64,000 nucleotides of DNA from Streptomyces exfoliatus (GTDB lineage: Bacteria; Actinomycetota; Actinomycetes; Streptomycetales; Streptomycetaceae): contig NZ_JNZP01000025.1 of the NCBI RefSeq assembly GCF_000725545.1, positions 1 through 64,000 of the forward strand. The letters are read 5' to 3'. How positions within the stretch are numbered: the first letter of the stretch is position 1; every line of letters starts with the position of its first letter. The notes beneath the pieces are model-generated. The model saw nothing but the letters and a program-made list of their open reading frames with translations. It was not told the DNA's origin and ran no database searches. The position numbers were made by a program, and so were the translations under genes. This document shows positions 28,141-38,438 of this stretch, one piece after another.

Positions 28141-28844
28141 ATGCTCACGCCGTGGGACCGCAGGAAGGCGGCCGGGTTCACGGAGGAGCCGTAGTTCGGG
28201 GTCGTACGGATCTCGAAGTGCAGGTGGGGGCCGGAGGAGTTGCCGGTGTTGCCCGAGAGGGCGATCTGCTGGCCGGCGCCGACCTTCTGGCCGACGTGCA
28301 CCTTGATCTTCGACAGGTGGGCGTACTGCGAGTACGTGCCGTTGGTGTGCTTGACGACGATCGCGTTGCCGTACGCGGGGCCGTCACCGCCACCGTTCGG
28401 GCCGGCCTTCACGACGGTGCCCGCACCCGCGGCCTTGACCGGGGTGCCGACCGGGACGGCGAAGTCCTGGCCGGAGTGCTTGTGGGACCACATGGCGCCG
28501 CCCTGGTTGTAGCTGGCGGTCAGGGTGTACGAGGTGACCGGCTTGACCCAGGACGGGGCCTTCTTCGCGGCGACGGCCTTCGCGGCGGCCTGCTTGACGA
28601 CGGCGGCCTGCTTGGCGGCCGAGGCCTTCGCGGCGGCGGCCTTGACCTGGGCGGCGACGTGGGCCTGGGTGTCGGCCTGGGCGGCGACGGCGGCCGACGC
28701 GGTGACCGCGACCGGAGCGGCGGCGGCGTTGCCCTCGGCGGCGAAGGCGGACCCTGCTCCGGCCACCATCGTCGCTCCCAGACCCGCGGCGGCGAGAGCG
28801 ACGGCGGTGATACGGGCGGCGGGGTTCATGACGCGCTTCGACAT
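28137..28844 (-). CDS. Secreted M23-family peptidoglycan endopeptidase
   Basis: 235 residues. A signal peptide (residues 1-35, ending SAFAAE) is followed by an Ala/Lys-rich region and a C-terminal LytM domain with metal ligands in HSGQDFAVP (H-x3-D) and HLHFE. It cleaves peptide cross-links in the cell wall. It has a long untranslated leader (see 28845-29200), which in Streptomyces cell-wall hydrolases can carry a c-di-AMP riboswitch. The start ATG at 28844 has GGAGG about 15 bases upstream. Confidence 0.93.
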   Translation of the reverse strand: MSKRVMNPAARITAVALAAAGLGATMVAGAGSAFAAEGNAAAAPVAVTASAAVAAQADTQAHVAAQVKAAAAKASAAKQAAVVKQAAAKAVAAKKAPSWVKPVTSYTLTASYNQGGAMWSHKHSGQDFAVPVGTPVKAAGAGTVVKAGPNGGGDGPAYGNAIVVKHTNGTYSQYAHLSKIKVHVGQKVGAGQQIALSGNTGNSSGPHLHFEIRTTPNYGSSVNPAAFLRSHGVSI

Positions 28845-29318
28845 ACGGGGGAAAACCTCCGGGAAGTACGGGACCCGACGCGGACGGTGCTGCGCCGGGC
28901 TTGCTCATCCTTGGTAACCCGGACCCCCACCCCGGCCAAAACACCCCATCTACGACATCGCGTCGTAGCGATCTCCGGAGAAGTTCAGCTCTTGACGACC
29001 CCCGGAGCCCCCCTTCAAATCGGACATACCGGCACAAGAGAATCGGTTTATTCGCATGTCACGGGTGGCCGGAACCGCCCAAAAGGCCGCGCTACGTCCG
29101 GTTCGGGACTCCTCGGGACCAAAGCCCCGGCGGTTCACCCCTGAACGTCCCGAATCAACACCAAAGGTCGCCACTATTCCGGTTAGTACCCCTCCAAACC
29201 CCTGTGCGCCTTGTCACCAGACGCCGGCCCCGAAAGCGACCTGGGTCACGCAACCGAACCGTCCGGAAGGCCGTCCCGCACTACGCTGACCGCATCGGGG
29301 ACCCACGGGGGGACACAC
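28845..29318 (-). promoter_or_regulatory. Long leader of the M23 gene; no protein gene in this 474-bp gap
   Basis: The gap separates the divergent M23 and NACHT genes. On the minus strand the stretch 29150-29070 contains CGGGACGTTCAGGGGTGAAC and, about 30 nt later, CCCGAACCGGACGTAGC. These loosely resemble the GGGGTGAATC and CCCGAACCCGACAGCT segments of ydaO (c-di-AMP) riboswitches, but other conserved parts are not evident, so this is tentative. On the plus strand TACGCT (29282-29287) could be a -10 box for the NACHT gene. Nothing else is recognisable. Confidence 0.3.
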
Positions 29319-32273
29319 ATGGAACCGGCACTCATCGGCGCGCGCCTCGCCTCTGCGGCGATCAGCCCTCTCCTGAAGAAACTGCTGGTCAGCGACGATC
29401 CGGGAGCCGGTCTCACGGGCAAGGCGCCCAAGGTGCGGCTCTCCGGCCTCGTCTCCTTCCACGGTGAGAAGCGCACCCTGACGGAGAAGGACGTCCGCAA
29501 GCTCGCCAGGACGCTGGTCGAGCGCACCGTCGACGGTCCGGGAGAGGCGCCGTTCCCCGCCGACGAGACCGAGGCCGTCATCCACACGCTCGGGAGGACG
29601 CTCCTGGCCCTCGGCGACCTCGACATGGACGACGTCCAGGCCGTCCGTCTCGGCGACACCGCCCTCGCCCGGCGCCTGCGCGCGGCGGCCCCGGCCCCCG
29701 ACGGCCTCTCCACCGACTCGGTCCGCTACCTGGAGTCGATGACCGAGTGGGCCTGCCTCCACATCCTGGAGTTCTTCACCCAGCGCTCGACCTTCACCGC
29801 CCGCAGCCTCGTCGAGCAGAGCCGGGACCAGACGGAACTCCTCGCGAAGACGGACGAGCTCATCCGCCGCACACCCCGGGCGGACACGCGGGACGCGGAG
29901 TTCGAGCGGCGCTACCTGGCCCACCTGGCGAAGAAGCACGGGCGCCTGACGATCTACGGCGTCGACCTGCACGACTCGCCGGACCGCTGGCCACTGGACA
30001 TGGCGTATCTGTCGCTTGAGACGACCGGGTGGGAGTCCGAGATCGTCCTCGTGGACGAGAGAGGGAACCTGATCCCGCCGGAGCGCGAGCACGCACCCCT
30101 CCGCGCCGACCTCGCCCTCACCCGCCACGACAAGGTCCTGCTGCGCGGCCTCGCCGGCTCCGGCAAGACGACGCTCGTCCAGTGGCTGACGGTCTCGGCG
30201 GCGGCAGAGGGACAGCCGGAAGGCATGGCGTACCTGGCCGGCCGTATCCCCTTCGTCCTCCCCCTGCGCACCCTCACCCGCCACGGCGAGCGACTCCCCG
30301 CCCCCGACCACTTCCTCTCGGCCGCCGGCTGCCCGCTCACCCCGCCCGAGGGCTGGGCCGACCGGGTCCTGGCCGCCGGGCGCGGCCTGGTCCTCGTCGA
30401 CGGCATCGACGAGATCCCCGAGGCCGAACGCGGCCGGGCCCGCGACTGGCTCCGGGGCCTCCTCGACGCCTACGACGGCAACCGCTGGCTCGTGACCTCC
30501 CGCCCCACGGCCGTAAGGGACGACTGGCTGGCCCCCGACGGCTTCACCGAGCTGACGCTCGCCCCCATGTCACGCGCCGACGTCGCCACGTTCGTACGCC
30601 GCTGGCACCGGGCCGCGGGGCCGGAGGCGCAGCCGTACGAGCAGCCGCTCCTCGACGCCCTCCGCACCACCGAGCACGTCGCCCAGCTCGCCACCAACCC
30701 CCTGATGTGCGGCCTCATCTGCGCCCTGCACCGCGACCGGCGCAGCCACCTGCCCCGAGGCCGCAAAGCGCTCTACGAGGCAGCCCTGTCCATGCTCCTC
30801 ACCCGCCGCGACCGCGAGCGGGACATGGGCGCCCCGTACGGGATCACCCTCGACGAGGCCCCGCAGATCCAGCTGATCCAGCGGCTCGCGTACTGGCTGA
30901 CGCTGAACGGCCGCCTCCAGATGGACCGCGCCCACGCGGAAGCGATGATCGCAGAGGCCGTCCCCGCCGTCGTGGAGGCCTCGGGACACGAGCCCGGCAG
31001 GATCTTCACCCACCTCCTCCACCGCAGCGGCCTGCTGCGCGAGCCGACGGCGGACACGATCGACTTCGTCCACCGCACCTTCCAGGACTACCTGGCGGCC
31101 AAGGCCCTGGTGGACCACTGGGACATCGGCGTCCTGGTCCGCCACGCGACGGACGACCAGTGGGAGGACGTCATCCGCATGGCCGTGGGCCACGCGCGGC
31201 CGCGCGAGTGCGCGGAGATCCTCCGCGAGCTGCTGAGGGCGGCGGACCGGGCCGAGGACCGGGAGACCAGCCTGCGCCTGACGCTCCTCGCGGCGACCGC
31301 CCTCGAACACGCGACGGAAGTGCCGCCGGCGGTACGGGAGGAGGTCCTGAGCCGTACGGCCGAGGTGATCCCCCCGCGCGATCCGGACGAGGCCCGCGAG
31401 CTCGCGCTGGTGGGCCGGCTTGTCCTCGACCTGCTCCCGGGCCCGGAGGGCCTGAGCGACGAGGAAGCCCAGATGGTGGTGATCGCAGCGAGCCACATCA
31501 CCGTCGACGCTGCCATCCCGTACCTGTCCCGGTTCGCCTCTCACCCGGCGCTGGAAGTCCGGTCGCAGCTGGTCTGGGCCTGGCGGCGCTTCGAAGCCCG
31601 GCCGTACGCGGAGGCGGTCGTCGCCCGCCTGGACCCCACCGACCTGCACTTCGTCCTGCAGGACGACCTGCGGGCGGATGAGGTCCTCCGCCTCGGCCTC
31701 GCTCCGGAGGGACTGCAGATCGGCAGGGGCGTCTCGTCCACCCGGGTCTCGGCACTGATCGCCCGCTGCGACCTGCGACAGCTGTACCTCACCAGGGGAG
31801 CCGAGGACGTGGCTCTGCCCGCGCTGGACTCACTCGGCCGCCTCGAAGCCCTCTCCGTCAACCTTCCCCACCAGACCCCGTGGCGGCTCGGCGACCTGCC
31901 GGCCACGGCACCGCTCAAGGAGCTGTACTTCGCCTCACCTCCGCAGGAGGGGACGCGGGGCCTCGCCCGCTACCAGGACCTGCGCCACCTCACCCTGGGG
32001 CTCGTCCGCCTCACCCCCGACTCATGGCGGGACCTGGCCGCGCTGACCCACCTCGCGGGCCTCACTGTCGAGGCCGACTCCCTGGACTCCTGCCCCGCCG
32101 ACGTCGTACTCCCGGCGGTCGTCACCCTGCACCTCCTGCCGGGCAGTCGCAGCTCCCACTCACTGGAACCGGTCGCGGCGGCATTCCCCGCCCTGCGGAA
32201 GATCATCGGACGCGGCCTCGTCCTCCACGGAGCCGAGCACCTCCCGCCCGACATCGAGATCGCCCTCTCCTGA
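29319..32273 (+). CDS. NACHT-domain STAND NTPase with LRR-like C-terminus (bacterial NLR-like)
   Basis: 984 residues. N-terminal helical domain (1-180, including LSGLVSFHGEKRTLTEKDVR); NACHT ATPase from about 265 with Walker A GLAGSGKTT (277-285) and Walker B VLVDGIDEIPE; winged-helix/superhelical middle with FVHRTFQDYLAAKAL, typical of NACHT proteins; C-terminal half rich in Leu with LRR-like repeats (for example LGRLEALSVNL, LKELYFASP, LRHLTLGL). STAND NTPases oligomerise on sensing a ligand; related bacterial NACHT proteins defend against phage, but no separate effector is encoded beside it. GGGGGG is the ribosome binding site. It stands alone with a strong terminator after it. Confidence 0.9.
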   Translation: MEPALIGARLASAAISPLLKKLLVSDDPGAGLTGKAPKVRLSGLVSFHGEKRTLTEKDVRKLARTLVERTVDGPGEAPFPADETEAVIHTLGRTLLALGDLDMDDVQAVRLGDTALARRLRAAAPAPDGLSTDSVRYLESMTEWACLHILEFFTQRSTFTARSLVEQSRDQTELLAKTDELIRRTPRADTRDAEFERRYLAHLAKKHGRLTIYGVDLHDSPDRWPLDMAYLSLETTGWESEIVLVDERGNLIPPEREHAPLRADLALTRHDKVLLRGLAGSGKTTLVQWLTVSAAAEGQPEGMAYLAGRIPFVLPLRTLTRHGERLPAPDHFLSAAGCPLTPPEGWADRVLAAGRGLVLVDGIDEIPEAERGRARDWLRGLLDAYDGNRWLVTSRPTAVRDDWLAPDGFTELTLAPMSRADVATFVRRWHRAAGPEAQPYEQPLLDALRTTEHVAQLATNPLMCGLICALHRDRRSHLPRGRKALYEAALSMLLTRRDRERDMGAPYGITLDEAPQIQLIQRLAYWLTLNGRLQMDRAHAEAMIAEAVPAVVEASGHEPGRIFTHLLHRSGLLREPTADTIDFVHRTFQDYLAAKALVDHWDIGVLVRHATDDQWEDVIRMAVGHARPRECAEILRELLRAADRAEDRETSLRLTLLAATALEHATEVPPAVREEVLSRTAEVIPPRDPDEARELALVGRLVLDLLPGPEGLSDEEAQMVVIAASHITVDAAIPYLSRFASHPALEVRSQLVWAWRRFEARPYAEAVVARLDPTDLHFVLQDDLRADEVLRLGLAPEGLQIGRGVSSTRVSALIARCDLRQLYLTRGAEDVALPALDSLGRLEALSVNLPHQTPWRLGDLPATAPLKELYFASPPQEGTRGLARYQDLRHLTLGLVRLTPDSWRDLAALTHLAGLTVEADSLDSCPADVVLPAVVTLHLLPGSRSSHSLEPVAAAFPALRKIIGRGLVLHGAEHLPPDIEIALS

Positions 32274-32282
32274 CCCCACGCA

Positions 32283-32324
32283 AAGGGGCGGCCCCGGAAC
32301 CATCAGGTTCCGGGGCCGCCCCTT
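32283..32324. terminator. Bidirectional terminator between NACHT gene and clpC
   Basis: A 19-bp perfect stem (AAGGGGCGGCCCCGGAACC and its complement) with an ATCA loop sits between the stops of two converging genes. The AA/TT flanks give a short U run in both directions. Confidence 0.9.
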
Positions 32325-32342
32325 GTGCTCAGGCGCTACGCC

Positions 32343-34865
<2,523 letters not shown>

Positions 34866-35090
34866 CGTTAATCGCTCCTCAGAGCGGTCAGTCAGTTAGG
34901 GGTCGATCCCCTCCCTGTCCTTCCGCAGCTTAGTCCCGCAAGCGGGGACCGCTCATTCCAACTGCCGACATCCGTCCGGATCACCCCCTCTTCCGCGGGG
35001 AGACCTGCTGCCGAACAGCCGACAAATGCTCCAACCCGATGGTGCGAGACGATGTTCCCGCAGGCCAAGTAGTTAGCCACGTCATCAGTA

Positions 35091-35104
35091 CGCCGATGGC
35101 GAAC
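35091..35104 (-). promoter_or_regulatory. ClgR-type operator, proximal
   Basis: Minus strand reads GTTCGC-CATCG-GCG. From memory, ClgR sites follow GTTCGC-N5-GCG in Streptomyces (CGCYNANRGCG in Corynebacterium). The plus-strand reading, CGC-CGATG-GCG, also fits YNANR. It lies 226 bp before the clpC start codon. Confidence 0.6.
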
Positions 35105-35196
35105 GTGAGACGCCGAAGCCTGCGACTCGCCCCTCTCCACTAGGAATGTCTTACCCGTAAGGACTGACACTCCATGCGGCGCACCCCGGTTCCCTC

Positions 35197-35210
35197 CGCT
35201 ACCAGCGAAC
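35197..35210 (-). promoter_or_regulatory. ClgR-type operator, distal
   Basis: Minus strand reads GTTCGC-TGGTA-GCG, matching GTTCGC-N5-GCG. It is 106 bp from the proximal box, about ten helical turns. ClgR activates clpC in Streptomyces, so two in-phase boxes would fit an activator region. Confidence 0.6.
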
Positions 35211-35339
35211 ACCCTTGCGCTCCCGAATGCACGCGTACGCCCCATCACGGACACATTGCGTGCGCGGCGGCCGACCGAACGTCACTTCGGGGACCCGTCC
35301 CGGGCGTAACCAACGCGCCCTCCGCGGAGTTCCACGGGC

Positions 35340-35930
35340 ATGGCCCTCACCGTCCCGCTTCCCCGTACGCCGCCCGACGGCGGGCTCGCGCGGTGGTACG
35401 AGCACGAGCTCGGCTGGGCGACGGTGGCGGGCCCGCCGGTGCAGCTGGTCACGGGGCTGCGCTTCGACGTCCTGGAGCTGCCCGCCGAGGCGGGCCGGGG
35501 CGTGCTGCGGCGGATGGGCCCGGCGACCGGGCCCGTGGCCCTGCTCGGGCGCCGGATGCGGCTGCTCGTGGCCGCGGGGAGCGCGGAGGAGCTACCGGGC
35601 CTGCTCGACTGGCTCGAGTGGGGCGGGATCTCGCTCGACCTCGCGGTACTCGGCGCCGACGGCCGGATGACCGCGCCCCTTCCCCCGGGGCGGGGCGGAT
35701 CCGGCGCGCCTGGCGCCGCCGTGTGGCTGCGGGCCCCGGCACCGGGCCGCGAGGTCGAGTCCTCGCTGCCGGCGCTGCGGTCCACGCCCTGGGGCGACGC
35801 GGGTGCCCCCTGCCTGGTACGTCTCGTGGCAGCCGCCGCCGCGGAGTGCCACCGGGTGCGGCTGCTGAGTGCCCGGGCCCGGAGGCCTGAGGCTCAGCAG
35901 CTGCCGCCTCAGCGGTTCGCGTCCTCGTAA
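35340..35930 (+). CDS. SCO3374-type conserved protein of unknown function
   Basis: 196 residues, no signal or TM segment, with the motif GLARWYEHELGWATVAGPPVQLVTGLRFDVLELPA in the N-terminal half. I recognise this as the Streptomyces family next to lsr2 named after SCO3374; N-terminal phrases recall the first part of bifunctional primase/polymerase proteins, but I would not assign function. The 3' end overlaps the convergent lsr2 gene by 22 bp. No good ribosome binding site is visible. Confidence 0.78.
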   Translation: MALTVPLPRTPPDGGLARWYEHELGWATVAGPPVQLVTGLRFDVLELPAEAGRGVLRRMGPATGPVALLGRRMRLLVAAGSAEELPGLLDWLEWGGISLDLAVLGADGRMTAPLPPGRGGSGAPGAAVWLRAPAPGREVESSLPALRSTPWGDAGAPCLVRLVAAAAAECHRVRLLSARARRPEAQQLPPQRFASS

Positions 35931-36244
35931 GCAGCCTTGATGTCGGCGGGAACGCGACCACGGTCGTTCACGTTCATGCCGTTCTCCTTGGCCCACGCGC
36001 GGATCTTCGCGGTGTCCGGGCTGCCCGCCGCCACGGCACGGCCCTTGCCGCGCCCACCGGTGGTGCGGCCGCCGGTGCGACGTCCGCTCTTGGTGTACGG
36101 CTCGAGCAGGCCACGGAGCTTTTCCGCGTTGGCGGTGGTGAGGTCGATCTCGTAGGTCTTGCCGTCCAGCGCGAACGTCACGGTCTCGTCCGCCTCGACG
36201 CCGTCGAGGTCGTCGACAAGAAGGACCTGAACCTTCTGTGCCAC
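35909..36244 (-). CDS. lsr2: Nucleoid-associated gene silencer Lsr2
   Basis: 111 residues, the exact family length. N-terminal oligomerisation domain (AQKVQVLLVDDLDGVEADETVTFALDGKTYEIDL) and C-terminal AT-binding domain with the RGR motif (WAKENGMNVNDRGRVPADIKAAY). It binds AT-rich DNA and silences horizontally acquired and specialised-metabolite genes. I choose the GTG at 36244 because AAAGGAAA is well placed upstream; the ATG at 36259 would add four residues in front and lacks a site. A 15-bp palindrome lies about 75 bp before the start. Confidence 0.96.
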   Translation of the reverse strand: MAQKVQVLLVDDLDGVEADETVTFALDGKTYEIDLTTANAEKLRGLLEPYTKSGRRTGGRTTGGRGKGRAVAAGSPDTAKIRAWAKENGMNVNDRGRVPADIKAAYEDANR

Positions 36245-36318
36245 CGGATTTCCTTTCATCGAAAATGCAGTACGCGGAAAGGAAACCGCTTTTCCCGGAA
36301 AAACACAAACCCCTGGCA

Positions 36319-36333
36319 GAGGTTCAGAACCTC
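36319..36333. promoter_or_regulatory. Operator-like palindrome upstream of lsr2
   Basis: GAGGTTC-A-GAACCTC is a perfect 15-bp palindrome about 75 bp before the lsr2 start and 80 bp from the end of the acetyltransferase gene. It may be a regulator site for lsr2, or a weak terminator of the blaI-acetyltransferase unit. Confidence 0.45.
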
Positions 36334-36412
36334 GGCAACGCGGGAAACGTGCGCGATTCGGACATAGGGTTCCGTGCGGCGTTCCATCTGGCGTTCAGGG
36401 CCGGGTTCCGCG

Positions 36413-36958
36413 TCACAGGTGCAGAAGCATCCGGCTGTTGCCCAAGGTGTTCGGCTTCACTCGTTCGAGACCGAGGAACTCGGCGACTCCCTCGTCATAG
36501 GAACGGAGCAGCTCGCTGTAGACATCTCCGTCGACCGGGGTCTCGCCGATCTCGACGAAGCCGTGCTTCGCGAAGAAGTCGACTTCGAAGGTCAGGCAGA
36601 ATACCCGCCGCACCCCCAGCCATCGGGCGGTGTGCAGCAACTTGTCGAGCACCTGATGTCCGACACCGGCTCCCTTGAACTCCGGATCCACGGCGAGAGT
36701 GCGCACTTCGGCAAGGTCTTCCCACATCACATGGAGGGCGCCGCAGCCGACGACGGTGGCGTCCTCGTCGCGTTCCGCGACCCAGAACTCCTGGATGGAC
36801 TCGTAAAGGGTGACGGTCGCCTTGTCGAGCAGGATGCCGCGCCGGACGAACGGTTCGACGAGACGCTGGACCGCGGCGACATCGCCGGTGCGTGCCCTGC
36901 GTACGGTGACGGTTTTTGCGGAGGCCCCGGAAGCGGCCCGGGAAGCAGACGGCGACAT
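36413..36958 (-). CDS. GNAT acetyltransferase, ArgA-like (N-acetylglutamate synthase)
   Basis: 181 residues of a single GNAT domain: acetyl-CoA site in VDPEFKGAGVGHQVLDKLL, and the C-terminal GVRRVFCLTFEVDFFAKHGFVEI typical of stand-alone amino-acid N-acetyltransferases such as mycobacterial ArgA (Rv2747). It would make N-acetylglutamate, the first step of arginine synthesis; other arg genes are not nearby. The ATG at 36958 comes 9 bp after the blaI stop, and TAGCGT six bases upstream may give it its own leaderless transcript. Confidence 0.82.
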   Translation of the reverse strand: MSPSASRAASGASAKTVTVRRARTGDVAAVQRLVEPFVRRGILLDKATVTLYESIQEFWVAERDEDATVVGCGALHVMWEDLAEVRTLAVDPEFKGAGVGHQVLDKLLHTARWLGVRRVFCLTFEVDFFAKHGFVEIGETPVDGDVYSELLRSYDEGVAEFLGLERVKPNTLGNSRMLLHL

Positions 36959-36967
36959 GGGGGGACG

Positions 36968-37387
36968 CTATCGCTCCTGCGCTCCGGTGCCTTCGGCGCC
37001 CTGCTCGGGCGGGGTGGCGATCGGGTTGTCGCGCTGGACGATTCGGATGGCGTCGTTCAGGGCTTCGCGCTGGTCGTGGGACATCATCCCGAAGAAGGCG
37101 ATGAGCGCCGCCGCCGGGTTGTCGCTCTGGGCCCAGGCCTCGTTCATCAGCGCGGCGGCGTATGCGGCGCGGGTGGAGACCGCCGTATATCGATAGGCGC
37201 GGCCTTCGACTTCTCTGCGGACCCAGCCCTTCTGATGAAGATTGTCCATGACGGTCATGACGGTGGTGTAGGCGATGGACCGTTCCCGCTGAAGGTCCTC
37301 CAGAACTTCCCGGACGGTCACCGGACGGTTCCATTGCCAGACGCGCGTCATGACGGCGTCTTCGAGCTCTCCCAAAGGACGGGGCAC
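36968..37387 (-). CDS. BlaI/MecI-family repressor
   Basis: 139 residues with the BlaI winged helix (LGELEDAVMTRVWQWNRPVTVREVLEDLQRERSIAYTTVMTVMDNLHQKGWVRRE). No BlaR-type sensor protease or beta-lactamase gene is adjacent; it sits with an ArgA-like acetyltransferase. GTG start at 37387, with TAAAGT (37399-37394) six bases upstream, gives a likely leaderless transcript. Repressors of this family often bind over their own promoters. Confidence 0.9.
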   Translation of the reverse strand: MPRPLGELEDAVMTRVWQWNRPVTVREVLEDLQRERSIAYTTVMTVMDNLHQKGWVRREVEGRAYRYTAVSTRAAYAAALMNEAWAQSDNPAAALIAFFGMMSHDQREALNDAIRIVQRDNPIATPPEQGAEGTGAQER

Positions 37388-37445
37388 AACGTCACTTTAG
37401 TGCGCAAAACGCCGATAAGGGGCTATTGAGGGAGACAGACACAGC

Positions 37446-37479
37446 AAAAGGACGTACGACCGTGAAGGGTCGTACGTCC
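37446..37479 (-). terminator. Intrinsic terminator of the 59-residue membrane protein gene
   Basis: A 12-bp perfect stem (GGACGTACGACC / GGTCGTACGTCC) with a 6-base loop at 37450-37479. In minus-strand sense it is followed by TTTT (37449-37446). It lies 41 bp after the stop of the leftward small gene. Confidence 0.88.
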
Positions 37480-37520
37480 CGGGTGGCGCGGTGCCGTCGG
37501 CATGATCCGAACGGCAGGCC

Positions 37521-37700
37521 CTAGGAGGTGGCGGGGCCGTCCGCCTGGCGGGTGGCCTCGGCGCGGGCGAGGGCGGCGTCCACGACCGCGTCCTCCTTGG
37601 CCTTGTTCGGGCCGCCCTGGCTCTTGACGATCGTGACGACGAGGCCGATGAAGAACGCGGCCATCACGACGGGGGGCAGGAGCGCGGATACGTAGTCCAT
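37521..37700 (-). CDS. Small single-span membrane protein (59 residues)
   Basis: Reads MDYVSALLPPVVMAAFF at the start, one hydrophobic helix (about residues 8-26), then a short charged tail with KSQGGPNKAKEDAVVDA. There is no ribosome binding site; TACTCT ends seven bases before the ATG, so the message is probably leaderless. An intrinsic terminator follows. The intact start, -10 box and terminator make a real gene likely although it is short. Function unknown. Confidence 0.8.
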   Translation of the reverse strand: MDYVSALLPPVVMAAFFIGLVVTIVKSQGGPNKAKEDAVVDAALARAEATRQADGPATS

Positions 37701-37714
37701 GCCGACCAGAGTAG

Positions 37715-38320
37715 CTATCCGGCGGCCCGTTCCTCTGGCGGGGGCGGGGGTACGGGCCGCCGGCGCGGCGGGAAGACCTCGGAGGGCTTCGGCACCGGGC
37801 GCTCGGCCGGTGCGGGTGGCGTCGGCTTGGGCTCGTCGGCCGCCGCGCGTCCGCCGGGAAGGGCGAGCAGTCTCGCCCTGGGGGCGGTGGTCCGGACGGG
37901 GGTCTCGGTGGCCTGGGAGACCCGCGCCAGGCGCGCGCGTACGGAGCGCTCGGCGAGGGTCTGGCAGCGGGCGAGCAGTCCGGCGGCCCTGGGGTTGTGG
38001 CGCAGCGCGCGCAGGGCGGCGAGGTCGTCGGCGGCGGGATCGTACCCGGCGGCCAGCGCGTCCTGGAGGAGCCCCAGGTAGCCGCTGAGGGAGCCGGGGA
38101 GCGCCTCGCGGTAGCGGGCCAGGTCGTCGAGGAGGAAGGCGCGCAGTCGGCCTGCCTCGCGTACGGCCTCGTCCACGGCTTCGGCCAGGTGCAGCGCGTC
38201 CCGGACGTCCTCGTCCTGGAGGGGGGCGGGGTGGAGGGCGATGGCGAGGGCACGGCGGAGCACACGCAGCTCGTCCGCGCTGAACGCCATGCCGCCGCGG
38301 GATCCGTATGGCGTGGGCAT
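37715..38320 (-). CDS. Conserved hypothetical helical protein with Pro-rich tail
   Basis: 201 residues. The N-terminal 130 are alpha-helical with many Leu/Ala/Arg (ADELRVLRRALAIAL, DDLAALRALRHNPRAAGLL); the C-terminal third is Pro/Arg-rich and disordered. No signal or TM segment. TATCGT six bases before the ATG at 38320 suggests a leaderless mRNA. It sits between a small membrane protein gene and coaX, all leftward. No family is recognised. Confidence 0.75.
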   Translation of the reverse strand: MPTPYGSRGGMAFSADELRVLRRALAIALHPAPLQDEDVRDALHLAEAVDEAVREAGRLRAFLLDDLARYREALPGSLSGYLGLLQDALAAGYDPAADDLAALRALRHNPRAAGLLARCQTLAERSVRARLARVSQATETPVRTTAPRARLLALPGGRAAADEPKPTPPAPAERPVPKPSEVFPPRRRPVPPPPPEERAAG

Positions 38321-38438
38321 GGGCCGACGATACGCGCTAATCGGACAATTTTCTCTTAGCGATCATTCCGGCGCGTCGACGGCGGCCCCGGTGGGAGCCC
38401 CGGGCCCGTCGACCGCGGGCCTCGCCGGCCGCCGTCCC

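Larger units (their letters stand above)
34866..35339 (-). promoter_or_regulatory. Upstream region of clpC; no protein gene seen
   Basis: This 474-bp gap has two ClgR-type boxes (35091-35104, 35197-35210), a short inverted repeat CCCGC-TT-GCGGG (minus strand, 34948-34937) and the clpC ribosome binding site. An open frame of 120 codons here has no recognisable content and I treat it as non-coding. The long distance suggests a clpC mRNA leader of roughly 200 nt or more. Confidence 0.5.

Noticed and set aside
34937..34948. CCCGC-TT-GCGGG inverted repeat near clpC as a regulator site
   Set aside because: Short GC dyads are frequent by chance in this DNA; kept only as a note in the region entry.
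34892..35254. 120-codon open frame in the clpC upstream gap
   Set aside because: No homology recognised, mixed composition, and it overlaps the ClgR-type boxes, so it is more likely control DNA.
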